Positions 8,679 to 17,516 of a stretch of 64,000 nt of DNA are shown here, in pieces. The notes beneath the pieces are model-generated. The model ran no database searches, had not been told where the DNA came from, and saw only the letters and a list, made by a program, of their open reading frames with translations. Position numbers and translations under genes: made by a program. Source of the DNA: Kordiimonas lipolytica (GTDB taxonomy: Bacteria > Pseudomonadota > Alphaproteobacteria > Sphingomonadales > Kordiimonadaceae); assembly GCF_001550065.1 (NCBI RefSeq), contig NZ_LRUB01000017.1, forward strand, positions 248,001 through 312,000, written 5' to 3'. Position 1 is the first letter of the stretch, and each line of letters opens with the position of its first letter.

Positions 8679-9386
8679 ATGCAGATCAACGAAGCCGGTT
8701 GGCAAAAGGCGCTCGGCGACGAATTCGGCAAAGACTATATGCAGGCGCTGGAGGCGTTCCTCGCGTCCGAAAAGGCTGCGGGCAAAACCATTTATCCTTT
8801 GGAAGAAAACATCTTTCATGCGCTTGAGGTCACGCCGCTTGACGATGTCAAAGTGGTGATCATCGGGCAGGACCCTTACCACGGCCCGGGGCAGGCACAC
8901 GGGCTTTCCTTTTCGGTCCAGCCTGGTGTGGATGTGCCGCCGAGCCTCAGGAATATGTATAAGGAACTTGAGGAAGACCTGGGTGTCACGCACCCGGGCC
9001 ACGGCTATTTGGAAGGTTGGGCCAAACAGGGTGTGCTTCTTTTGAATGCCGTCCTGACGGTGGAGGCCGCGAAGGCTGGCGCACATCAAAACAAGGGCTG
9101 GGAAAAGTTCACGGACCGGGTGATTGATGAGCTCAACAGTCATCACGACGGACTCGTGTTCATCCTGTGGGGTGGATATGCACAGAAAAAGGGTGGCGGG
9201 ATCGACAAGGATCGGCACATGGTGCTTGAGGGCCCGCACCCGTCACCGCTCAGCGCCTATCGCGGTTTCTTCGGCTGCGGGCATTTCTCCAAGGCCAACG
9301 ACTATCTGAAGGCGAAGGGCAAAACACCGATCAACTGGCAGCTTGACCCGATCACCACGCCTGGAGAGCAGCTGGGCTTGCTATAA
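8679..9386 (+). CDS. ung: Uracil-DNA glycosylase, family 1
   Basis: A 235-residue enzyme that removes uracil from DNA at the start of base-excision repair. All family-1 motifs are present: the water-activating [10 protein letters not shown] (catalytic D65), the LLLN motif (120-123) that reads the uracil, and the DNA-minor-groove loop HPSPLSA with H187. Length matches the family. An AGGGGAG Shine-Dalgarno precedes the ATG. Confidence 0.97.
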   Translation: MQINEAGWQKALGDEFGKDYMQALEAFLASEKAAGKTIYPLEENIFHALEVTPLDDVKVVIIGQDPYHGPGQAHGLSFSVQPGVDVPPSLRNMYKELEEDLGVTHPGHGYLEGWAKQGVLLLNAVLTVEAAKAGAHQNKGWEKFTDRVIDELNSHHDGLVFILWGGYAQKKGGGIDKDRHMVLEGPHPSPLSAYRGFFGCGHFSKANDYLKAKGKTPINWQLDPITTPGEQLGLL

Positions 9387-9469
9387 GGAACTACGAGGGA
9401 CCGCGGCATTGTGTCGGCTTGCCGGATGGCTGTTTGGCTGCGAGCGTGGCAAATGAGAGGGGATACCAG

Positions 9470-10195
9470 ATGGGACTAGCCGGGTATTTTGTTATTCTCA
9501 TTGTTTTTGTGGTGGTTTTCACCTTCGAGGTGATTGCGCCCGCGTCGGGTAATGACTGTGACAAGCGCTGGCAGATATATGCGGGGGCGATCAGCGCGGT
9601 GCAGATGGCCGTGACGCTTGCAGCAGGCTATCTGTTCAATGATTGGTTCGCGGCTCATGCGGTTTTCCAGTTGAATCCCGGCATCCCGGTATTTGCGGCT
9701 GCGCTTCTTGTGTTCCTAGTTGTCAGTTTCATTGCCTACTGGTGGCACCGGGCGACCCACCGGTTCGATTTGCTGTGGCGGGTGTTTCATCAATTGCACC
9801 ATAGCCCGGCACGGATTGAAGCGCTGACAGCTTTTTATGTGCATCCCTTCGACGGCCTGGCCGCGAATATCCTTAATGTCGGCGTGGCGTTCTGGCTATT
9901 GGGGGTGTGCGTGGATGTTGCAGCTATCGCGCTTGTTTATGCGGCTGTCTATAACATCTATATCCACTCTGATACCCGCTCTCCCCATTGGCTGAGATAC
10001 ATTGTCCAGAGGCCAGAAATGCACCGCATACACCATAAGGCGGGGCATCATGCAAACAACTATGGCTTGCCGATATGGGACCTCTTGTTTGGCACTTTCA
10101 CAAACGTGTCTGGTGCAGATTTTCCATGCGGCTTTGAAAAGGCAAAAGAACAGCAGATCAAGGACATGCTGCTTCTGCGGGATATCAAAGGCTAG
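9470..10195 (+). CDS. Sterol desaturase / fatty acid hydroxylase family membrane enzyme
   Basis: A 241-residue integral membrane protein with the di-iron histidine clusters of the fatty-acid hydroxylase superfamily: HRATH, HQLHH and HRIHH, between about four membrane helices. It should oxidise a lipid C-H bond, but the substrate cannot be told. ATG at 9470 is used because of the GAGGGG Shine-Dalgarno; the frame opens earlier from a TTG. Its stop overlaps the stop of the convergent next gene (TAG on both strands within 10192-10195). Confidence 0.85.
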   Translation: MGLAGYFVILIVFVVVFTFEVIAPASGNDCDKRWQIYAGAISAVQMAVTLAAGYLFNDWFAAHAVFQLNPGIPVFAAALLVFLVVSFIAYWWHRATHRFDLLWRVFHQLHHSPARIEALTAFYVHPFDGLAANILNVGVAFWLLGVCVDVAAIALVYAAVYNIYIHSDTRSPHWLRYIVQRPEMHRIHHKAGHHANNYGLPIWDLLFGTFTNVSGADFPCGFEKAKEQQIKDMLLLRDIKG

Positions 10196-10947
10196 GATGC
10201 TTCAGTTTCGCCGTCCTCATCTTCCTCATAAGGCATGTCCTTGAGGATTGCTTCGCCCTTGACGTACCACGACAGACCAAAAGCCCAGACGGAGATTGTC
10301 TCCAGCCAGAAGGTGGGGCTCCTGGCCTCAATCGCTGTGACCTGGTCTGCGCTCAGCACATATTTCCCCAAAATCAGATAGGCCGCGCCCAGGCCGATCA
10401 TAGACAGCATGGTCCAACCGCAAAGCCGGTAGATTTTGTTGCGGCGGCGTTTTTGCAGGGTGGGCTCCGTCTCTCCGGATTTGGTGAACAGGCACAGGCA
10501 GAAATAGGCCAGGACCAGGAAGAAGGCGAGCGAGAAAAACCAGTGCAGATAGCTTGAGACGCCAAAGGGAACGCCTGCCAGCACGTCTTTGGTCTCAAGC
10601 GTTGGGAAAAGCGCGGTGCCCACTGCCGCCACAGCTGCGATGTTGCCCGCCGCATTGTCTGAGATATGATACCACGGGCGCCTGGCGGCCTGTTCGGGCG
10701 TGTCTTGATAACCCTGATAGGCATAGAGGAAGATCGCTTCTGCGCACAGCACGCCCACGAACACGTCTCCCATGGGGGAATGGTAATATTGGCTGATTGA
10801 CAGGCGCATCAGGTCGCCGTTCAGATTGACCATATCGCCAAACAGGATGCTGCCGATGACCAGGATAATGGGAAACAGTAATCCGAGTCGGCCAATGGCC
10901 CGCCGCATACTCATATAGTGAATGATAAGCCCATTGGAGCCTGCCAT
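10192..10947 (-). CDS. Uncharacterised membrane protein (DUF998-like)
   Basis: A 251-residue protein with six or so membrane segments and a short acidic cytoplasmic tail (YEEDEDGETE). The segment SISQYYHSPMGDVFVG and the following DNAAGNIAA resemble uncharacterised DUF998-like membrane proteins; no function is known. GGGGAGG precedes the ATG by 6 nt. It is convergent with the hydroxylase-family gene, and the two stop codons overlap. Confidence 0.7.
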   Translation of the reverse strand: MAGSNGLIIHYMSMRRAIGRLGLLFPIILVIGSILFGDMVNLNGDLMRLSISQYYHSPMGDVFVGVLCAEAIFLYAYQGYQDTPEQAARRPWYHISDNAAGNIAAVAAVGTALFPTLETKDVLAGVPFGVSSYLHWFFSLAFFLVLAYFCLCLFTKSGETEPTLQKRRRNKIYRLCGWTMLSMIGLGAAYLILGKYVLSADQVTAIEARSPTFWLETISVWAFGLSWYVKGEAILKDMPYEEDEDGETEAS

Positions 10948-11042
10948 GGAAACCTCCCCGTTTCGCTGAAAGCATCACTCCGAACAGGTGCATGATACAC
11001 GGTATGGGCGCAGCCGCCAATGGGGGCTGCGCCAGACTGTGC

Positions 11043-12443
11043 TTACTTTCCTGCAATCTCTGTCAGCAGGATATGCCAGTGTTCAAGAGACTCATAAAAG
11101 GCCTTTACCGGCACCCGTTCATTGAGGCCGTGGGCATACATATCACTGCCCTTCATATAGATGCCGGACACACCATAGCTATCCATGCCCGCAGCGCGGA
11201 AATGCATGCCGTCTGTGCCGCCTGATTCCATATAAGGGACAATTTCCACGCCGGGGTGTAGGGTGTGGACGGCTTTTGTCAGTGGGCCAAGCACATCTTC
11301 GCGCAGTGGCGATGCAGGGCTTTCTGTTGGCTCATAAATGACCTCCCACTCGATGGCAGGGTTCGCAACGACCTCCTTGAGCATGCTCAGCGTGTTGTCA
11401 ACGCCCGTCCCCGGGAACACCCGGCAGTTTACCGTTGCTGTGGCGCTTTGTGGCAGGGCGTTTTCCGCATGCCCGCCGCGCAGCATGGTGGCCACACAAG
11501 TTGTGCCTGTGGTGCCGACATATTCAGGATAGGACCGCAGTGTCTTCAACGCCCATTCGTCGTTCGGGTTTTCTGCGAAGGCGGCCATTGCCTTGCCCAG
11601 ATCACCTTCCGACCGCTTTGATGAAGCCTTGAAGAAAGCACGGGTCAGATCGCTATAGGATACCGGGAATTTGTAGGCCTGGATTTTCTTCAGCGCGTCG
11701 GCCAGATCATAAATCGCGTTGTCTTCACGCGGACGGCTGCTGTGGCCGCCTGGGTTGGTGGCTGTCAGTTCAAAGGTGACATAGGTTTTCTCGGCGGCCT
11801 GCATGTTGAAGCTGATCACGCTGCCGTCGTCTGCCAGGGCCCCGCCGCCCGCGTCGGCGATCAGCACGAACTCGGCGTCCGTCAGGTCACGGAAATCATT
11901 GGCCAGGGCTTCTGTTGTCACCATGCCGGACTCTTCGTCGCCCGAAAACGCGATGATCAAGTCGCGCGTTGGCACAAAACCTTCAGCCTTCAGACGCAGG
12001 AACGCAGATGTAAGCGACGTGGTGCCCATTTTGTTGTCAACAGTGCCGCGGCCAAAGAAATAGCCGTCTTCCTCGATCAGCGTGAAAGGGTCGCGCTCCC
12101 AGTCTTCGGGGCGCGCGTCCACCACATCCATATGGGCGGACAGAAGGATCGGTTTTTTGCCCGATGACCCATCACCCCGGTAGCGCACGATCAATGCGGC
12201 AGTTTCGCCCATTTCCTTGATATGGATATCGGCGTCGTCAAAGCCGCCCGCCCGGAATTGATCAGCCAAGTAATTGGCCAGCTTGGGCACATTGCCGAAT
12301 CCTTCGGCGGTGCGCATGGCAATGGAAGTGCGGTATATCTCCAGCGCTTTCTGTTCATGCGCTGTTGGGTTGTCCTGGCTGGCGTGCCCCTGTGGCGTCA
12401 AAATCGTTGCCGCAAGGGCAAATGCGGTGAGTGTCTTTTTCAT
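11043..12443 (-). CDS. Exported M20 metallopeptidase
   Basis: A 466-residue zinc exopeptidase of family M20/M28 type (carboxypeptidase/dipeptidase-like). A signal peptide (first ~21 residues, ending GHA-S) sends it to the periplasm. Metal and catalytic motifs are present: SAHMDVVDA, GRGTVDNK, the SGDEESG glutamates, DAGG, and the dimerisation-domain GGHSSRP. The C-terminal ESGGTDGMHF supplies further active-site residues. The peptide substrate is not predictable. The gene appears monocistronic. Confidence 0.9.
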   Translation of the reverse strand: MKKTLTAFALAATILTPQGHASQDNPTAHEQKALEIYRTSIAMRTAEGFGNVPKLANYLADQFRAGGFDDADIHIKEMGETAALIVRYRGDGSSGKKPILLSAHMDVVDARPEDWERDPFTLIEEDGYFFGRGTVDNKMGTTSLTSAFLRLKAEGFVPTRDLIIAFSGDEESGMVTTEALANDFRDLTDAEFVLIADAGGGALADDGSVISFNMQAAEKTYVTFELTATNPGGHSSRPREDNAIYDLADALKKIQAYKFPVSYSDLTRAFFKASSKRSEGDLGKAMAAFAENPNDEWALKTLRSYPEYVGTTGTTCVATMLRGGHAENALPQSATATVNCRVFPGTGVDNTLSMLKEVVANPAIEWEVIYEPTESPASPLREDVLGPLTKAVHTLHPGVEIVPYMESGGTDGMHFRAAGMDSYGVSGIYMKGSDMYAHGLNERVPVKAFYESLEHWHILLTEIAGK

Positions 12444-12627
12444 GGGTATTCCCTCTGTTTCCCCTGTTTGAAAAGACGGTAGCTCAACAAAGGCAAGGGA
12501 ACACCATAGAAATTCTGCGGCTGAGTATAAGAAATCCCAAAGTGGGTGATCCAGTGCGACTTTCGTCTAATTGAACGACTCCTTCTAGCATGCTAGGCCT
12601 TGCCCATCACACACACTGGAGAGCCCC

Positions 12628-13290
12628 ATGTTTCATATTATTGATCCGCTTCTGCTGCCTGAAGAGGTTGCGCGCCTGAGAGAGTTGGCGCAGACGATCA
12701 AGTTTGAGGATGGACGGCAAAGCAACCCGGGCTTTTCCAAGAAGAATAACCTTCAGCCTAACCATGGTGACGAAGGCTATAAGGAAGCGGCAAGCATTGT
12801 TCAGGCGGGACTTTCCCGAAACGAATATTTCCGCGACTATTGCATCCCCAAGTCCATGGCTATTCCGATGCTGACCAAATACCAGCCGGGCATGAACTAT
12901 GGCGAACATATCGACAATGCCATGTTGCCATACCGGCCGGCCATCCGGTCGGACATCAGCTGCACGGTTTTTGTGTCTGACCCCGAAAGCTATGAGGGCG
13001 GCGAGCTGAATGTACGCATGGGGGACAAGAACCTGCAGATCAAGGGCAAAGCCGGGACGGCAGTTGTGTATCCCAGCACCACTTATCATCAGGTGTTGCC
13101 GGTCACAAAGGGTGAGCGCATTGTTTCCATCACCTTTATCGAAAGCATGGTGCGTGACCTTCAGCAGCGCGAGATTTTGGTTGAACTGACGGAATTCCTG
13201 CATGCCAACGCTGCCAAGGTGGGGGCGGACGAGCAGATGCGGCTTGAATATGTGCGCCAGAACCTGACGAGGATGTGGAGCGGTACCTAG
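12628..13290 (+). CDS. PKHD-type Fe(II)/2-oxoglutarate dioxygenase (PiuC/YbiX-like)
   Basis: A 220-residue cytoplasmic dioxygenase. The iron triad and 2-oxoglutarate arginine can be placed: H94 and D96 (YGEHIDN), H154 (YHQVLPV) and R164. Length and the C-terminal helical extension fit the PiuC/YbiX group, often found near TonB-dependent siderophore receptors; none is adjacent here. A GGAGAG Shine-Dalgarno precedes the ATG. It ends 3 nt before the convergent gene. Confidence 0.88.
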   Translation: MFHIIDPLLLPEEVARLRELAQTIKFEDGRQSNPGFSKKNNLQPNHGDEGYKEAASIVQAGLSRNEYFRDYCIPKSMAIPMLTKYQPGMNYGEHIDNAMLPYRPAIRSDISCTVFVSDPESYEGGELNVRMGDKNLQIKGKAGTAVVYPSTTYHQVLPVTKGERIVSITFIESMVRDLQQREILVELTEFLHANAAKVGADEQMRLEYVRQNLTRMWSGT

Positions 13291-13293
13291 GCG

Positions 13294-14343
13294 CTAGTTC
13301 GCGTACCCGAATGCCCTGAGCTCGCTTGCGGTCAATTCGTGGGTGCGGGCGAAATCAACCAGCCAATTCATTCCCTTGGTGATTTCCTCGCTGTTTTCAG
13401 CGCGGGATGCGGCCAGCCGGTCGCGCCTATCCTGCGCGGAAAAGCTATAGTCCGTGGCTTTCGAATACCGCCCCAGGACAGGGTTGCTGAGCGCATTGGC
13501 TATGTTTTGTTCATCGGCTGGGTGGTCAAAATGCCGGGCCAGCGCCGCAAGGGACGCTGCCGGGTCTTTCAGATAGCGGTCAAAATCCAACCGATGTACC
13601 CGGTCGCCTGCTACCTCTGATGCAAGCTGCATGTTGGTCATTTCCGCCAAGTAGGTCATGGCCGCCAACTCTCCGGCTGACATCGAATGCAGAGGCGGCA
13701 AGCTTGCGCCTGTCGCTTCCATCAGGGAAGCCATGCGAGGCTTGGCGCCGCCCGCGAGGTCGGTGATATAGGCCGGTGCCCCCAGAACCGTGCTGATATA
13801 GATTTCAGGCGCCATGGAAAGGCACATGGCCCGGTCCTTTGGGAACTGCGTCAGCCACGGCGCCGCCAGCAGGCTGCAGAAGCTGGTGGCCTTGAGGACG
13901 CTTGTTTCGCCCTTCTTTGGTGTGCGGGACCAGAGCGCGCGCATAAGCGCCATGTCTTCCATGATAGATGCACTGTTTTTCCGGCTCCAGACGGTATCGC
14001 GGTCGGTCCAGAAATGGGCAAGGTCGCGAAGCGGCAGTGGTTCGCGCAGGCTGAACATGCCGTCCAGAAGTCCAAGGGCGCGTGAAATCAGCGTCGAGCC
14101 GCAATGGCCGACATGGAAGATCAGCCCCATTGGCTGTGCAGGCGCTGCGCCGGTTTGCGCGCGAACCTCTTCAAGGCTGGCCCAGTTGCCCTGCATGCCG
14201 GGGCGGATGGCACGCTGGTCCAGAAAGGCTGCATCACTATAGAAGGCTGTGTCAGCGTCAATCAGATAGACCTGATCGCTTTCCCAATTCACCTGGAAGG
14301 GATAAAGCGCGGGGTCGTCCATCAGGTTTGGCGTGGCCTGCAT
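13294..14343 (-). CDS. Sulfotransferase-like P-loop protein
   Basis: A 349-residue protein with a PAPS-binding-type P-loop, HVGHCGSTLISRAL, at about residues 77-90, followed by a segment (SLREPLPLRDL) like that of bacterial sulfotransferase-fold proteins. The cytoplasmic acceptor is unknown. No good Shine-Dalgarno precedes the ATG at 14343 nor the alternative ATG seven codons later, so the start is unsure. Confidence 0.7.
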   Translation of the reverse strand: MQATPNLMDDPALYPFQVNWESDQVYLIDADTAFYSDAAFLDQRAIRPGMQGNWASLEEVRAQTGAAPAQPMGLIFHVGHCGSTLISRALGLLDGMFSLREPLPLRDLAHFWTDRDTVWSRKNSASIMEDMALMRALWSRTPKKGETSVLKATSFCSLLAAPWLTQFPKDRAMCLSMAPEIYISTVLGAPAYITDLAGGAKPRMASLMEATGASLPPLHSMSAGELAAMTYLAEMTNMQLASEVAGDRVHRLDFDRYLKDPAASLAALARHFDHPADEQNIANALSNPVLGRYSKATDYSFSAQDRRDRLAASRAENSEEITKGMNWLVDFARTHELTASELRAFGYAN

Positions 14344-14455
14344 CGACTTTATGCATCCGTTTCATGTTAGGGATTGGGCTGTGGGCGAGAGGATAGGCGG
14401 CGATTTCGCAGATAACAATATGCTGATGGTTTATCTGCCATCGTGGATATGGGGA

Positions 14456-14483
14456 CCGGGAGGCGGCGGGTACCACCTCCCGG
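14456..14483 (-). terminator. GC-rich hairpin after the prolyl oligopeptidase gene
   Basis: CCGGGAGG at 14456-14463 pairs with CCTCCCGG at 14476-14483, 10 nt past the stop of the minus-strand gene. There is no U-run on that strand, so termination would be weak. Confidence 0.4.
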
Positions 14484-14493
14484 CATGTTGTTT

Positions 14494-16584
14494 TTAGTCC
14501 ATCAGTTTTTTCAGAACATAAACCGTCTGCAGGGCATCAGTGAAGGCTCTCTGCTTTAGGTTCGCGGCGGCTGAATGCCCGCCTTCGGTGTTTTCATAAT
14601 AGATCACCGGCTTGTCCATGGAGAGCATCCGTGCCGCCATCTTGCGGGCGTGGCCCGGGTGCACGCGGTCGTCCTTCGTGGACGTATAGAAGAAGACCTC
14701 CGGATAGTCCTTGTCAGCACTGAGGTTCTGGTACGGTGAATATTTAAGGATATAGTCCCGCTCTTCCGGGATATCCGGGTTGCCGTATTCGCCCATCCAG
14801 CTTGCGCCGGCCAGAAGCGTATGGAACCGCATCATGTCCAGAAGTGGTACAGCACAGATCACAGCGTTCCATAGGTCCGGGCGCTGGGTGGTCATCACAC
14901 CCATCAGAAGGCCACCGTTTGACCCGCCGCGGATACCCAGGTGCTCAGGGCTGGTGAGGCCGCTGCTGATCAGGTCTTCGCCCACGGCGATAAAATCGTC
15001 ATAGGCGCGCTGGCGGTTTTCCTTTAGGGCCGCCTGGTGCCATTTCGGGCCAAACTCGCCGCCGCCACGGATGTTGGCAACAGCATATGCGCCGCCTTCT
15101 TCAACCCAAAGCTTGCTGAAGCCGGACAGGTAACCAGGCGACAAGGAAATCTCAAACCCGCCATAGCCATAAAGAACGGTCGGTGTCTTGCCGTCCATCT
15201 TGGTGTCTTTGTGGCGGATCAGGAAATAGGGTACGCTGGTGCCGTCAGCCGACGTGGCGAACTTCTGTTCGGTCACCAGGTTCGAGGCATCAAAGCGCGT
15301 TGGCAGGCTTGTCACTTCTTCTGGCACCTTACCGCGTTCCACGACATAAAGCGTGTCGGGCTGCAGGAAGCTCTCAAAATTCACGAAAGCTGCGTCGGTC
15401 CATTCATCGGCGCTTACTACATTCAGGCTGCCGTTTTCCGGCATGCCCAGGTCCGCCACCTGCCAGCCTTCGGCGTCGGGGCGGGCGGACTTCAGGTTGC
15501 CGGTTACTTCGTCAAGCACGGTCAGGAAAACGCGGTCCTTCCCGATGGTCACGTCGTCGATTGAGTTACGCTCGCCCGGCTCGAAGATCACCTTGAGGCT
15601 CAGGCCTGGGCGGCCAGCGATTGCGTCGGCCACCTTGATGGATACCAGCGAGCCAGCCTTCACTTCTTTGGCGCCCACGGTCCAGTCCTTGCGCATTTGC
15701 AGGAGGAGCATGTCGGCGAAGAAGCCCTGGAAGGAGATGGTCTTTGGCAGGTCCAGCGTGCGCATTTCCGCCTCAAGGCCTTCGCCTTCCATGATGTGGA
15801 TCACTTCGGTGAAAAAGTCAGGCGCCTGCACAACGCCCACATACGTGCCGTCAGGGCGGTGGCTCGCGAACGGGAAGCTACCTACGTCCTTGCGGTCGCC
15901 TTCATGCATCAGCTTGGCCATCGACAGCGGTTCGTTCCGCTTCCAAAGCTTGATCTGGTTGGCATAGCCAGAATCCGTCATGGTGCCGTCACCAAAATCT
16001 GTGCCGATCAGCACGGTGTCAGCGTCCACCCACACAACTTCCTGTTTGGCTTCTTCGGTGATGAAACCGCCATCCACGAAGCGTTTGGTGAAGGCGTCAA
16101 ATTCGCGCACCACAACGGCGTCACCGCCGCCGCGGCTCAGTTCAATCAGGCAGCGGCCAAAATCGGGTGCCAGGCACTTACGCGCCTTATAGACCCAGTT
16201 CTCGCCTTCTTCTTCGGCCAGCTTGTCAAAGTCCAGAACGTCCACCCACTTGGGTTCGCCGGATTTGTATGACTTCAGGCTGGTACGGCGCCACAGGCCA
16301 CGGACATTCTTTTCATCCTGCCAGAAGTTGTGCACGGCACCGCCCGTGAGGCGGCCATAGGCGATTTTGTCCTTGGCGTTATAGTCCTTCAGTGCGCGTT
16401 CCTTCAGGGCCTCAAAACGCGGGTCTTTTTCCAGCATGCCAAGCGAATGGGCATTGCGTTCATGCACCCATTCAAGCGCCTTGTCGCCTTCAACCTCTTC
16501 AAGCCACAGGAACGGATCATCGTCCGCACCCACGGCAACCGTAATGGCTGCAGCCATAACTACTCCTACTGTCACTGATTTCAT
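14494..16584 (-). CDS. Exported prolyl oligopeptidase (S9A)
   Basis: A 696-residue serine peptidase cutting after proline in short peptides. A signal peptide (MKSVTVGVVMAAAITVAVGA) is followed by the S9A N-terminal signature DDPFLWLEEVEGDKALEWV, a beta-propeller, and the alpha/beta-hydrolase domain with nucleophile motif GGSNGGLLMG, an Asp in TKDDRVHPGHARK and the His in EGGHSAA. ATG at 16584 is chosen for the signal peptide and the GGGGGGA Shine-Dalgarno; the frame opens upstream from a TTG inside gloB. It lies 31 nt downstream of gloB on the same strand. Confidence 0.93.
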   Translation of the reverse strand: MKSVTVGVVMAAAITVAVGADDDPFLWLEEVEGDKALEWVHERNAHSLGMLEKDPRFEALKERALKDYNAKDKIAYGRLTGGAVHNFWQDEKNVRGLWRRTSLKSYKSGEPKWVDVLDFDKLAEEEGENWVYKARKCLAPDFGRCLIELSRGGGDAVVVREFDAFTKRFVDGGFITEEAKQEVVWVDADTVLIGTDFGDGTMTDSGYANQIKLWKRNEPLSMAKLMHEGDRKDVGSFPFASHRPDGTYVGVVQAPDFFTEVIHIMEGEGLEAEMRTLDLPKTISFQGFFADMLLLQMRKDWTVGAKEVKAGSLVSIKVADAIAGRPGLSLKVIFEPGERNSIDDVTIGKDRVFLTVLDEVTGNLKSARPDAEGWQVADLGMPENGSLNVVSADEWTDAAFVNFESFLQPDTLYVVERGKVPEEVTSLPTRFDASNLVTEQKFATSADGTSVPYFLIRHKDTKMDGKTPTVLYGYGGFEISLSPGYLSGFSKLWVEEGGAYAVANIRGGGEFGPKWHQAALKENRQRAYDDFIAVGEDLISSGLTSPEHLGIRGGSNGGLLMGVMTTQRPDLWNAVICAVPLLDMMRFHTLLAGASWMGEYGNPDIPEERDYILKYSPYQNLSADKDYPEVFFYTSTKDDRVHPGHARKMAARMLSMDKPVIYYENTEGGHSAAANLKQRAFTDALQTVYVLKKLMD

Positions 16585-16615
16585 TTTGTCCCCCCTTGGA
16601 CTGTTTTTGTTGCGT

Positions 16616-17380
16616 TTAGAAATTGTCTTTCCGCGCCCGCACTTCGGCGAACACTTTGGGTAGCGGCGCGCCAATCATGCCCACCGTTTCCTGGATGTTG
16701 TCGCTCATGGGCCTGAGGAACGGGTTGGTTGCCTTCTCCAGCCCGATGGTGGTCGGGATGGTGGGTGTGCCTGCTGCGCGCAGTTTTTCCACTTCCGCCA
16801 TGCGGGCCTGAAGGTATGCATTGCCGGGCTCCACCGTCAGGGCGAAATTGCCGTTGGCCATGGTATATTCGTGGGCGCAGTAGACCTTCGTTTCGTCCGG
16901 CAGCTTCAGGAATTTCGACAGCGATTGCCACATCTGGTCTGCCGTGCCTTCAAACAGACGGCCGCAGCCCATGGCGAACAGCGTGTCACCGCAAAAAAGC
17001 GCGGCGTCGCCAGCAAAATGATAGGCAATATGCCCGGCTGTGTGGCCCGGCACGTCATAAACGTCTGCCGCCACATCGCCCAGATAGGCTTGGTCCCCGT
17101 CGCCAACCGCTATATCAAGGCCCGGGATGCGCTCGCGTTCCGCCGCCGGCCCGACAATGGTCACACCAAAGCGTTCCTTCAGCGCCAGGTTGGCGCCCGT
17201 ATGGTCCCAGTGGTGGTGGGTGTTCAGGATATGGGTCAGCGTCCAGCCGCGCTTCTCAAGCTCCGCGACCACTTCATCCTCAACGGCAGGGTCAACGACC
17301 GCCGTGTCGCCCGACCTGGGTTCATGGATCAGATAAACATAATTGTCCGACAGGACCGGTATTTGAACGATCTCAAGCAT
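16616..17380 (-). CDS. gloB: Hydroxyacylglutathione hydrolase (glyoxalase II)
   Basis: A 254-residue metallo-beta-lactamase-fold enzyme that hydrolyses S-lactoylglutathione to D-lactate and glutathione in methylglyoxal detoxification. The binuclear-metal motif THHHWDH (H55, H57, D59, H60) is present, with GHTAGH and FCGDTLFAMGCGR further on, and the C-terminal substrate-binding domain ends in ARKDNF, as in true GloB proteins. Length is as expected. Confidence 0.95.
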   Translation of the reverse strand: MLEIVQIPVLSDNYVYLIHEPRSGDTAVVDPAVEDEVVAELEKRGWTLTHILNTHHHWDHTGANLALKERFGVTIVGPAAERERIPGLDIAVGDGDQAYLGDVAADVYDVPGHTAGHIAYHFAGDAALFCGDTLFAMGCGRLFEGTADQMWQSLSKFLKLPDETKVYCAHEYTMANGNFALTVEPGNAYLQARMAEVEKLRAAGTPTIPTTIGLEKATNPFLRPMSDNIQETVGMIGAPLPKVFAEVRARKDNF

Positions 17381-17516
17381 AGATAACTCCCACTCCGGGC
17401 GACACTATAGCCGCGCTCGACAGTCGGGCCAACTCAGAAACGGCAGTGTGTGCTTGCACCCATGTGCCATGCCCCCTTACGGTGTTGGCTGATTGCATCA
17501 CAAGAAAGGGACGGCC

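Noticed and set aside
10192..10195. Overlapping stop codons of convergent genes (also at 23950-23953) as a special signal
   Set aside because: CTAG-type stop overlaps arise easily in dense genomes and show no further structure.
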